A program made the position numbers and the translations under genes. Below, one piece after another: positions 11,640-21,411 of a DNA stretch of 64,000 nucleotides; the first letter of the stretch is position 1; each line of letters opens with the position of its first letter. Source of the stretch: Hydrangea macrophylla (Eukaryota > Streptophyta > Magnoliopsida > Cornales > Hydrangeaceae); the NCBI GenBank assembly GCA_033977485.1, contig CM066998.1, positions 59,796,274 through 59,860,273 on the forward strand, written 5' to 3'. The notes beneath the pieces are model-generated. The model saw only the letters and a program-made list of their open reading frames with translations, was not told the origin of the DNA and made no database searches.

Positions 11640-14600
11640 TGTGGATACCGGGATTCCACCGCTTCGTTTTGTTTTTGAAACTTGTTTGACTTTTGAATCA
11701 AAGAAAGAGAAAAGGTCTGTTGAAAACAGATACAGAGTCGCCACTTGGTCTTTAAGGAACCAAGAAACCTAATTTTGACTCACCCAAGCAGATAAGGGCA
11801 CCGGCCCTTCATAACCAAAGAACTTGGCTCGGGGTTTTGGTACGAGAGAGGAAGGAGCCTTTGTCGCGACTAAAACACCCTCAACTCGCCCCGTCTTTCG
11901 ACGGGCCTCAATTAGCATCCAAATAATCATCTTATACTATGTATGGTTCGACAAATAATACTATGATAGTATATTACATCACATAAGAAACTTGAAATGA
12001 AAGATCTAAAGATAAGATATCATTCATAAGATCTAAGCCAAATATCACACAATGCGAAGTGAAAGATCACACAAATAAACCTAGGAAAAATCGTCTAATC
12101 ATATATCAATTAATCAAGTTTTCCTAATCTAAAGGGGACATGAATTGTTCTTAAAACAAATAAACAAAGAAATCAAAATATGCTTAGCAAGCTAGTATGA
12201 TGCATGTTAATCTTTGAGAAAAGAAGATCCCTCAATCCCCAGGACGGATGAGAAAGGATGATTAGATCAAGGGGAAGCATGAACGTGTGACCTTGATCAT
12301 CCCTTATAATCTTCTTAGATTAAGAGTTACGAAAACCCCAAATCTTGCATGAATGCAATGTATGTATCTAAGATGTGCAAAGGTTGTAGTGTGTTTTGGG
12401 TACATGGATTTCTAGAAGACTTAGAAGTCTAAAATGTGTATGAATGAATGCATTAAATCAACACGGGATATATACAAATGTAGTATGAACTACTTCCTAA
12501 GATATGAACTAATTTGGAATGCATATAAGCACCAAATCAAAGAATGAAAGTTGAAATGTACTTGCTGTGAATAGTGGACAGAACAGTAGCATGATCTTTT
12601 GGAATTTGAAAAGAGGGGTTAGGAATGTTTTCAATGAATGATTTTTTTTATGGAGATGTTCCTTATTGTGTCTAGAACACAACCCAAAAAGCCAATCCTT
12701 AATAACTATCACAGATTGAGAGAAATCATATAAACAACAGAGGTCACTCAGAAACAGAGTTCGTACTGTCGACTGAAATGTTGAAAAATCTTAGAAACTG
12801 AAAACGAATGATCTAGAGGCCCATTTTATACAGAAAGTTTCCTAAGACATTGAATTTTAAGGGAAAAATAAGTTAGGACCACCCCTTTTGGAAAAGTTTT
12901 CTGGAAAAGAGGTCGTAAGTTGACCTAGCTGCTGTGACAGCAAAAAACAGAATGTTTGGAAGGAATGTTGGGACCCAAATGGACCATTTCCAAGTACTTC
13001 CAAGTCAAACCAAAAATCATGGGTGTTCTCCAATGAGTTAGGAAGACTTTCTAAGTGGCCTTGTATCCATATGTTGAGTATTGAGTTCAAGAAAAATCTT
13101 TGAACTCAACTCACTCACTGTTTTGACTCATTGTTTTGAAGATTTTGGAGAAAACAAGGTTTTGTTTCTTGAAACCAAATGAGAGGGATTGAGAGGGGTT
13201 TTGAAATAGATGTTTTGAAAACATATTTTCAACACTCAATAAGGATCATAGCCACTTAGAATACCTACATCAAACTCATCATTAAGAACATCCAAGATTG
13301 TTGGAAAGATTTATTTTATTTTTGAACATAACTTCAATACATTCCAAGAATACCTTGGAAGTATTGAGGTCATGATCATCATCTATCAAACATGTTTTTG
13401 AGGTCAAGAGCTACTATCCATAAGGATTCACTCACCCCAAACTTCATGTCATCACTTAGATGATGATGAACTAGTAAGTAAATAAAGAAAATAAAAAAGA
13501 AATGGGATAAGAAGAGATGAACAATAAATGAACAAGCAAGTAGATAATGATAAATAGATGATATTCATGGAGCATGAGACTTGTAGATTGGTGTTTCACT
13601 CATATGTAATGACACTAGACATGGAAGAAGCTTCCATTCTTTTAAATGCTCACTAAAATGGTGGTTGGGAGTATTGAATGTTGAAGTAAATGGAAGTAAT
13701 GAAGTAAAAACAAAGTTAGAACTCACTTTTGTTTTGAAAATTAAAGAAGAAAGCTTCTTTTCTCTCTACTCTAACCTTATCTCTACACTTTCTCTCCCAA
13801 ACTTTCTCTAAACTTGCATTTGACTCCCCCCCAAATGAGGAGTAATGGGGTGTTTATATAGGCCAACTTGGGGTGTTTTTGGGATTTAGAAAGTACTCCC
13901 ATTGGCTCCAAACATCTGAAATCATGAAACTACGTCGTTTTGGCTTTTAATTAATCAAAATGGGACCACAAAAGTTATTACAAAAATACACTGTTCTGGG
14001 GGGGAGTGCCGCGGCGGCACTGGGCCAGTTCCGCGGCGGCAGTGCTCATCCCTTCGTCTGGATAATGTTGTTTAGGCCCCCTGAAGTTCCGGTATTCGCG
14101 AAAAGGCCCTATTTTGTCCGAAATTCACAGAAAATGCATACGAACTCCAAATCGAGGTTGTGATATACCGTTGGAAAGGTAATGGAGTCTACTTTACATA
14201 AAAAATAGTTCGGGGATAGGTCACCTTGAAAAGTTTTGCGGTATTCGCGATAAAAGCTGATTTGATCGCCTTTTTCGTCTTTGAAAATTTATAATAAATT
14301 CGTTTTAAATCCAGAAATTACGTGCGATATACCGTTGGAAAGCTATTGACCTCTAGTATCCATGAAAAATGTTTGAAAATTATTTTGGTGCCCCGGTTCC
14401 AAAGTCAAATTCTGGTCAAACTGGTCAAACCTGGGATTCCCGGGAAGTTCTGGAAACCTCCGGGAGTTCCCAGGGGCTGACGTTCTCGCTCGATTTTCTT
14501 TTGGAACTTGTTTTAATACTTTTCTAATAATTTAAAATGATTCTGGTGAATTCGGGCGATTTCGGTCAAACTTGGTCAAACCTAGTCAAACCTTGGTCAA

Positions 14601-14890
14601 ACCGATCAACGGGGACTTTCCGGGAACTTCCGGGACTTCCGGGGGTCTCTGGGAGCTGACGATTTCATCCGATTTTTCTTAAAAACTCATTTTATCACTT
14701 TTCTTACGACGTAGCATGTTTTCAGAACTTTGGGACCAAATTTGGGAGTTTTCGGGCTTTCAGGGGCACTTTGGTCATTCTGAGAGATAGAGCTGACTTC
14801 CGAGAGTCCTTTTGAGTCTTTTACGATCATTGTGAACCACCAAGCTATGGGTCTCCTAAATCTGATAGCCGACAAAATGGGGTGTCTACA
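11640..14890 (-). repeat. 3' LTR of the 20.8-kb Tat element
   Basis: Runs (minus strand) from TGTAGACACCCC at 14890 to TATCCACA at 11640. The promoter TATA box reads CCTATATAAACA on the minus strand (13851-13862), with a GC-rich palindromic cassette about 145 bp upstream at 14003-14044. A GATATACCGTTGGAAAG motif occurs twice (about 14162 and 14327), marking a ~165-bp internal duplication. Runs of TGGTCAAAC near 14400-14600 vary in number between the two LTRs. The 77-codon and 67-codon ORFs inside are repeated in the other LTR and show no family likeness. Confidence 0.95.
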
Positions 14891-14906
14891 GTTTGCCCCT
14901 CTTTGG
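14891..14906 (-). promoter_or_regulatory. Polypurine tract of the Tat element
   Basis: On the minus strand this reads AAAGAGGGGCAAAC and abuts the TGTAGACACC start of the 3' LTR. Such G-rich tracts prime plus-strand DNA synthesis. Copies of its GGGGCAAAC core recur three times at 20778-20925. Confidence 0.85.
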
Positions 14907-15590
14907 CATGAACTTGCGAGGCAACGCATGTCGCAAGCGAGTGCCAAAGCTTTGAAGAGACAGGTCTTTTGGAGGCTATAGATTTAGGATAAAAGCGTTG
15001 CAAAAGATGAAAGGATGATGAGGTTAGTGCTGGTCGTGCCCTGCGTGAGCTGCCTACGTATCCCAAGGGGAATCAGACCAGGACGTAGTTCAGGGCACAA
15101 AGGAACAAATCACACATGCACAACAAGACATGCGGATGTTATGCTATGAGGATGATATGAAATGCATGGATGTGATATGAATTGTGTCATGAGTCCTATC
15201 ATGTCCAGTGTTATGATCCTAGTATGAGCAGGTGATGTGGGGTGTGCCACTCCGAGTGGGCTGGTGTTGTGCTAGTGTTTGCGACTGTGATGTGGTGGAT
15301 GACTCGGATAAGGACATCAAGGTTTAGAAGACTCTGGGTTTAGGGGCAACTTCTGGAACTTGGGAAGTGTGCTTTGCAAACGAGTGAGATAGATCAAATG
15401 TGCTTTCTTTAGAAGACGACAGCCAAAGGTGACCGAGGGATCTTGTGATAAAGCTATGGAAATGGACAGATGAGAAAACCCTTAATAATCAGGAGATCTG
15501 GATGCGGGCGATGTTCTGATTGTTCCTGACGGTCGATTTTCGGGAGTCGGTTCCTCTTTTGTTACTTTCTGCTGAGGGTAATGGGAGCTA
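14907..15590. other. Tat 3' non-coding region with one hairpin motif
   Basis: No credible ORF. At about 15049-15100 a motif TGCCTACGTATCCC...GGGAATCAG...ACGTAGTTC appears, a single diverged copy of the 103-bp repeat unit found three times at 21131-21410. The rest shows nothing I recognise. Confidence 0.6.
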
Positions 15591-15599
15591 GTTTCTTTT

Positions 15600-16560
15600 C
15601 GTATCTGTTCTCAGGGGGTGATGCGGGATTCTCAGGGAATCTCTCTTTTCTTGATCGGGGAACCAGGACCCATCTCTGAATCTCTCACGGCTGATCAAAT
15701 CTTTCGGCGCTCAATCCAAGAGGGCCGGTTGGGGCCTCCGGGAGCTGGTATCTGTCTACTTTTGTCCTCGGGGGATGATGCAGGGTTCTCGGGGAATCTC
15801 TTTTTCTTGATCGGGGACCAGGATCCATCTCTGAATCTCTCACGGTTGATCAAAATTGTCGGTGCTCAATCCAAGAGAGCCTGTCAGGGCCTTCGGGAGC
15901 TGGTATCTGTCTGCTTTTGTCCTCGGGGGAGGATGCAGGGTTCTCGGGGAATCTCTTTTTCTTGATCGGGGACCAGGATCCATCTCTGAATCTCTCACGG
16001 TTGATCAAAACTGTCGGTGCTCAATCCAAGAGAGCCTGTCAGGGCCTCCGGGAGCTGGTATCTGTCTGCTTTTGTCCTCGGGGGATGATGCAGGATTCTC
16101 GGGGAATCTCTTTTTCTTGATCGGGGACCAGGATCCATCTCTGAATCTCTCACGGTTGATCAAAACTGTCGGTGCTCAATCCAAGAGAGCCTGTCAGGGC
16201 CTCCGGGAGCTGGTATCTGTCTGCTTTTTTCCTCGGGGGATGATGCAGGGTTCTCGGGGAATCTCTTTTTCTTGATGGGGGACCAGGATCCATCTCTGAA
16301 TCTCTCACGGTTGATCAAAACTGTCGGTGCTCAATCCAAGAGAGCCTGTCAGGGCCTCCGGGAGCTGGTATCTGTCTGCTTTTGTCCTCGGGGGATGATG
16401 CAGGGTTCTCGGGGAATCTCTTTTCTTGTTTATTTGGTGCATTAGCTAAAAACCAGGATCCGTTACCAAAATTCTCGCGTTTGATCGAAATTTGCGACGG
16501 TTGTCCTGAAACGGCCGATTCGGGTCTTCCGGAGCCGATTTTTCCAGTTTCCGCCTGCTG
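15600..16560. repeat. 155-bp tandem repeat array in the Tat 3' region
   Basis: The landmark ATGCAGG/ATGCGGG recurs at 15621, 15778, 15933, 16088, 16243 and 16398, i.e. steps of 157, then four times 155 bp. The central units are almost identical; the first and last (about 16420-16560) are diverged, as expected of an array homogenised from the centre. Plus-strand ORFs inside are only the repeat read in frame. Tandem arrays in the 3' untranslated region are known for Tat/Ogre elements and are thought to seed satellites. Confidence 0.95.
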
Positions 16561-16724
16561 GAGGTAGTTCTGACAACTTTTAGTCTGCTTGGGGCAAAAC
16601 CTCATAAATCTTGACTGGACTGGGCCACCGGGGCTGATCGGGGTCAAAAACGGGCTGAAAAAGGGCAAAACGGGCCAAAACGGGGCAAAACGGAGCAAAA
16701 CGGAGCGAAGCGGGGCCCACGGGG

Positions 16725-16775
16725 AGCAGTGTCGCGGCGGAAGTTGGCCAGTGCCGCGGTGGCACTGGGTGACCG
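16725..16775 (+). promoter_or_regulatory. LTR-type palindromic cassette upstream of antisense gene 1
   Basis: Contains AGTGTCGCGGCGG, TTGGCCAGTGCCGCGG and TGGCACTGGGTGA, closely matching the paired palindrome in the element's own LTR promoter region (14003-14044 and 31518-31560: AGTGCCGCGGCGGCACTGGG, CCAGTGCCGCGGCGGCA). A TATA-like CTTATATCTC follows at about 16786-16795, and the antisense gene's ATG is at 16989. A role as that gene's promoter is inference. Confidence 0.55.
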
Positions 16776-16988
16776 GACTTCATCTTCTTATATCTCGAGT
16801 TTTTGAGCTTTTGAAGCTCATTCTTGGCCATTTTGGGGTGTTTTTGAAGCCAAAATTCATCAAAACGCAGCTTGTGCGCGCTCAGGTGAGTAATCTTTCT
16901 CCGTAGTCGGATTTTTGATTGGTGTTTTGGTTTGCCCAAATTTTCAAGAAGAAAGTTTAAATGTGACTTCCATTTTTCTTGTAGATCC

Positions 16989-19166
16989 ATGGCTTCGAGC
17001 TCTAGGAGACCGTCTAAGAAGGCCAAGGGACGGATGAAGGCCGAGATGCAAGCTCCGGACTTGATTTTACAGGACCCTCAACGCCATCTTTCGGCCGCGG
17101 CTCTAGCGAGCTTGGTATGTGAAACTTTCGACATTTTAGGACCACTTTAATGTATTATGCTAGTTTTGTGAGCCGTAGCGTGCACTTAGAGACCGTTAGA
17201 AGTTCGACTTGTGCTCAAATGTGGATTTTGTGAATTCGGCTCTCGGGTTGTGAATAGTGATTTTGTGCATCTTTTGTCGTCTTTGTTGTGTGCAGGTGCC
17301 GGAAGTGGCATTGAAAGGCCATGGTAGCCTTGCCCATGCTTTCTTATGGTATACCCAGCTTTCGCCCACCGTTAAGAGGATGGTTGATGATGCCGGGTTC
17401 GGAGGCTTCGTCCGCTTGGTTTCGAAAAGTAGCAATGATTTGGCTCACTTCTATGCACTGGCTGAGAGGTGGTGGGATACTACCAACACTTTCCACCTGC
17501 CGTTCGGAGAGATGACTATGACGCCTTTTGATTTCTCCATGATCACGGGCTTGAGGGTTGGCGGGAAGTGCCTGGTTCTGGACTATTTTTATGAGATTGG
17601 CCCGGAGGCGGTGGAGATGTTGATTGGGGCTGTTCCCCCTAACCTGGAGAGGCATTGGTTCCCCTACGGCTGGCTTTATCGGGCCTATGGCAGAGGTAAT
17701 CACAATCTGAACAATTCCCAACTTTTGAGGGTTTATCTTCTGTATGTCCTCGGGTGCTCAATCTTTGCGACAAGGAACGACCGGGTGAGCTTGAGGCTCC
17801 TTTCTTGCCTGGCGACCATTGATGAGATCCCCTCCTACAACTGGGGCGATGCTGCCCTGGCCCATCTCTACAAGCATATGGGGGAGGTCTCTCGGGGCGA
17901 TGTTAAATCTACTGGGGGATTCTAGCGAGCTTGGGAGGTACGCACTGTTTCTTCTTTTATTTTTCCATCTTTTTGATTTCCATATTTGTTCTGATTTCTC
18001 CTTTGTCTGTGCAGCTTTGGAGTTTTGAATACTTGAAGATGTTGGCTCCTTCCCCGGCGGATGAATCAGGCGAGGATGAGGATGGCATGGCTCCTGTGCC
18101 TTTATTCCCACGAGGTTTGAGATGGCGGAGGGACGTTGTTGGGGTGAAGAGCGGGGCCCACCGGATTGTTTTGCTCAGAAACTTCTTAACTGAGCTGACG
18201 GCCTCTAGTGTTGATTGGACGCCTTGGGAGGGCGTCGCTTACGCCGCCCCAGAGGAGATATAAGCGGTTAAATCTCTTACCTCTTGCTGCCTTCTGCTGG
18301 AGAGTACCGAGTGCAGGCAGTGGTTCCTTGGGGAGCGGGTCTCCCGGCAGGTGGTTGGTGGTTCCCGGTATCGCGTCCCTCATGATCCTCTTGCGATGGA
18401 TGCTAGTGACCTCTCTGGAGATGCTCTGCTGGCGGCCTTAGCCAGCACTGATGTCTGGGACCATTTTCTTTCTGAGACCGGTTACGAGGCTTACCGTGGC
18501 CGTTTCCTGATGCCTAACTTCCCACTCCTAGAGGTGAGTTCTTTTTGTATTTTTTGTTTATATTCATTGTCCATGTTTTTGATTTATCTTTTCCTAACTT
18601 ATTCTGTGCCTTCAGCTTCGTGAGATGTACAGGAGGCAGGCTCCTCAGGCTCCCGACCCTATCCCCCCTTGGGATTGGAACGTCAATGTTCTAGGCGCTG
18701 ATGGCACTCCCCAAGTGATGGAGGTGCCACGAGTCACATGTGGGTACCCTACTCAGCCAGCGGGCGTCCTCAATGTTCCTTGGAGTTACGCTGAGGAGGG
18801 TCACGCCTTGGCGGCTAGCCTACGGTCCTTGGTCCTTACACGAGACCACCGGGTATGTCTCTAATTTTGCACTTTCTTAAGGTTATAAGGTTCTAACCCT
18901 GGATTTTTTCCCTTGACAGATGGATGGTATGCGGCAATTTGCCGCCAATCAGATGGCGTCTTTGGTAAGTCTCTGACTCGACTCTGTTTTTTGTACCTTT
19001 TTGTTGTTCCCTTACTGATTGCCTTCATTTTTATTTGTGTGTGCAGTACCGTGGAGGCGGGGCTGGCTCATCGAGGACTGGTCCAAGATGTAGAGGTGGT
19101 AGGAGGAGGCCGTCGCCGACGTACACTCCGGGTGGTCCGACAGAGGACGAAGAGGAGGAAGACTGA
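16989..19166 (+). pseudogene. Antisense plant mobile domain (PMD) gene 1, six exons, two stops
   Basis: Exons read as 16989-17114, 17296-17937, 18015-18533, 18616-18852, 18920-18964 and 19047-19166. Every intron (51 to 181 bp) has GT-AG ends, a T-rich 3' side and phase 0, giving a frame of 562 codons. The N-terminus is Ser/Lys/Arg-rich (MASSSRRPSKKAKG), possibly nuclear. Exon 2 holds the PMD core: FHLPFGEMTMTPFDFSMITGLRVGG and later blocks YLLYVLGCSIF and WGDAALAHLY. Exon 6 gives a Gly/Arg-rich then acidic tail (DEEEED). Two in-frame stops break it: TAG at 17923 and TAA at 18261; the frame is otherwise open, so they are recent. PMD proteins such as MAIN/MAIL1 act in silencing and genome stability, and PMDs are known in transposons. 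It runs opposite to gag-pol. The molecular role here is unknown. Confidence 0.85.
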
Positions 19167-19504
19167 GTTCCCCAAGCGGGCATTTTTATTTTATTTTCTT
19201 TTCCTGTTTTTGATTGGGTTGTACTGAGGATATGATTATTTGGACAGTGTAGGATGATGTGTAGAACAGTTCGTGACCTTTGACAGAGTATTATGATGTT
19301 TTGCCTTTTAGGCCGGATAGCTTCCGGTTTGGAGGCGCAGTTGTGTGCTTGTTTTAGTTGATATATGTATACTGTGATTGTTTGGATGTTACTGCGATGG
19401 GCAGTTTTGTGATAGTGAGTGCTTTTGCCTTGCAGGTGGGATAGTCCGTGAAACGGGGAGGTGCTGTCGAAATTTCGAATTTTCCTAGAGCCGCGACCGA
19501 AAAT
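19167..19504 (+). other. Spacer between the two antisense genes
   Basis: No ORF crosses it. A T-rich tract ending in TTGCAG at about 19431-19436 could be a 3' splice site, so the second gene may have a 5' untranslated exon; no matching donor was fixed. I see no clear poly(A) signal for gene 1. Confidence 0.4.
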
Positions 19505-20502
19505 ATGGCTTTGTATGATCCCGCTCAACTCACAGCTTGGCTGAGCATTACGGATGGCGTGGAGCGGATCAACCTCTTTAGCTACGGCTTGACCGAGCTA
19601 TTCTCTCTTTGCCAGATGACCCTGAACACTGAGTTCTTGCGTGCTGCCATTGCCCACTGGGACCCGGTGAATCATGTCTTCAACTTCAACGGCCTGGAAA
19701 TATGCCCTACGTTTGAGGAGTTCTGTGCTATTCTTGGCTTTGATTCTGACTCTGACTTGATTCTCTCTTCTGTTGATACCCTCAGTCCTACGCGAGGCTT
19801 GGCTGAATATCTGAATTGCTCCGTCACTATTTCCCGCCGGCTGATTCAAGGTGAGGTTCTCAACATTGCTTCTATTATCGCCCGGTACGCCAGTCCTGGG
19901 GATCCCAGCGTGTATGATGCTACCCGCGGGGCCGCTTTGATATTGTGCATGACTTCGCACTTCTTGTTCTCGAGCACTTCTATTGACTTGGTGCATGTGT
20001 GCCTCGGGCTGAAACTTAGCAGGAATCCCATGGCCATGGTTCTAGCTGAAACCTGAATGGTTTGGATAATGCCTTTAATCAGGGGACTCTCCTTCTTTCT
20101 GGGGCGCCTTTGGTGTTACAGGTCTGGTTATACGAGCGCCTTCAACTATGGACGGGCCGCATACCACCGGTTTATTTTCGTTGAGCCGTGCTTCACTCTC
20201 ACTATACTTTTGCCGATTGGGTGGGCATGATGAGTGCCTTTTCTGAGGCTGACATTTGCTGGATCGTGAGGCGTTGGGGCCTTTATGCTATCACTACAAG
20301 CCTCAGGGGTTACCAAAGAGTGTGGTTGATGGGTCTGAGAGAGACTTCTTTCTATCATCCTCGCCGTTTGGCCAGACAGTATGGACAGGTTCAGGAGGTT
20401 CCCCGGGGGTTTACTGAGAGGGTCTTTGCTTCCCGGATCAGGGCCACCACTATTGCTGCTTTTATTGATGGTTGGACTGACCGAGTAAAGGCCTACTTCT
20501 AA
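19505..20502 (+). pseudogene. Antisense gene 2, DUF7745/PMD-like, frameshifted
   Basis: The first ATG with coding character is 19505 (MALYDPAQLTAW). The frame holds HWDPVNHVFNFNGLEICPTFEEFCAILG, the WxPxxxxFxF..xElCPTxEEyxaLLG block of DUF7745/PMD-like plant proteins often linked to transposons. Around 20050 the frame shifts by one base (about 184 codons in). Coding text continues in the next frame, meets a TGA at 20182, then reads on (SHYTFADWVG...RVKAYF) to the stop at 20500. No introns are needed. An AATAAA signal follows at 20516-20521. It lies 338 bp downstream of gene 1 on the same strand and ends before the polypurine-like repeats. Family assignment is by motif recognition, less sure than for gene 1. 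Function unknown. Confidence 0.75.
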
Positions 20503-20777
20503 AGACCTTTGAAGAAATAAAAGACACTAAGACAAGACTAGACCTGACTGATTCTGCTCATTCCTCCAAGTGTCTTTGAACATGTGATTGCTTTTTGAAA
20601 GACTTTTATTCCTTTGATTGTTCCTGTTTATGCAATATTCGAAGTTTGTTTATCGGTGAACCTTGGTTACTTTGGGAATCTTATTTTATGCATTTTAGCT
20701 TTCTAAAAACATTTTGTAAACGAGATTTCAATTAGTTGTTTCTTTTGGTACTTGCTTGGGCATGCTGGGGTTATTTA
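20503..20777. other. 3' flank of antisense gene 2
   Basis: Non-coding, T-rich; includes the AATAAA signal at 20516-20521. Nothing else recognised. Confidence 0.5.
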
Positions 20778-20925
20778 GAGGCAAACGAGGCGGGTGGCCG
20801 AAGTTTGCCCCTAGTTTGGGATATGTATGGTTGTGAGGCAAACGAGGTAGATGACCGACGTTTGCCCCTAGTTTAGAAGAGGTTCAGGCAAACGAGGCGA
20901 GTGGCCGAAGTTTGCCCCTAGCGTG
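20778..20925 (-). repeat. Three tandem polypurine-tract-like hairpins
   Basis: Units start at about 20778, 20835 and 20886. Each has GGCAAACGAGG, a short spacer and GTTTGCCCCTAG, so GGCAAAC and GTTTGCC can pair as a 7-bp stem. On the element's sense strand the right arm reads TAGGGGCAAAC, matching the core of the real polypurine tract at 14891-14906. Position just downstream of integrase suggests extra or former plus-strand priming sites. Confidence 0.75.
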
Positions 20926-20982
20926 GAGGGTGATTTTTTTGGGCTATGGTAAGGACCGCGACTTTATTTTCTCACGTGCTCA

Positions 20983-21125
20983 TAATTTTTGCCTAGGCAC
21001 CAAGGTGGTGACCTAGCGAGCTATTTTCTCTCTTTTGTTATTGCTTCATTTGGATTTAGCTCTAATTTTTGCCTAGGCGTCCTTTCGGATTTTCGACCTA
21101 GCGAGCCATCCTTCTTTTCTTTTGA
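20983..21125. repeat. Two-copy ~78-bp repeat with CCTAGGC and ACCTAGCGAGC
   Basis: Both copies contain AATTTTTGCCTAGGC, then GACCTAGCGAGC (starting near 20987 and 21065). CCTAGG in each copy is palindromic. Confidence 0.7.
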
Positions 21126-21130
21126 AAGTC

Positions 21131-21410
21131 TGCCTACGTACCCCCGAGCGGGGATCAGGTCCAACGTAGTTCGGGCCAAAGCTTGAAAGAAATTGGGCTA
21201 TTTTTGTTGGTGGAGCGACCGAACCGATGTGGTTGCCTACGTATCCCCGAGCGGGAATCAGGTCGAGCGTAGTTCAAGGCAAGGCTTGAAAGAAATGGTT
21301 GTTTTTTATTGGTGGAGCGACCGAACCGATGTGGTTGCCTACGTATCCCCGAGCGGGAATCAGGTCGAGCGTAGTTCAAGGCAAGGCTTGAAAGAAATGG
21401 TTATTGAATA
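21131..21410. repeat. 103-bp tandem repeat with hairpin potential, ~2.7 copies
   Basis: TGCCTACGTA starts units at about 21131, 21234 and 21337 (103-bp steps). Within a unit CTACGTA pairs with AACGTAG across an inner CCCCGAGCGGGG stem. The last unit ends one base before the integrase stop region. A single related copy lies near the 3' LTR at 15049. Confidence 0.85.
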
Positions 21411-21411
21411 G

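Noticed and set aside
12857..13090. 77-codon minus-strand ORF repeated at 30370-30603
   Set aside because: It is duplicated only because it lies in both LTRs; no family likeness, and differences between the copies show no coding bias.
15618..16275. Open frames of 115 and 139 codons on the plus strand
   Set aside because: They are the 155-bp tandem repeat read in frame; the same peptide recurs and no start context or domain is seen.
15600..16430. Possible CRISPR-like or direct-repeat array
   Set aside because: The units are contiguous 155-bp tandem repeats without unique spacers, in a plant retrotransposon.
16315..17026. Minus-strand ORFs of 127 and 148 codons opposite the antisense gene's promoter and exon 1
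   Set aside because: Composition follows the repeat array and the G-rich CAAAACGGGG tract; they overlap the much better supported PMD exon on the plus strand.
16989..20502. Antisense genes being host genes into which the Tat element inserted
   Set aside because: They lie within one LTR-bounded unit with a single TSD, between integrase and the polypurine tract; a pre-existing host gene would lie outside or be flanked by separate insertions.
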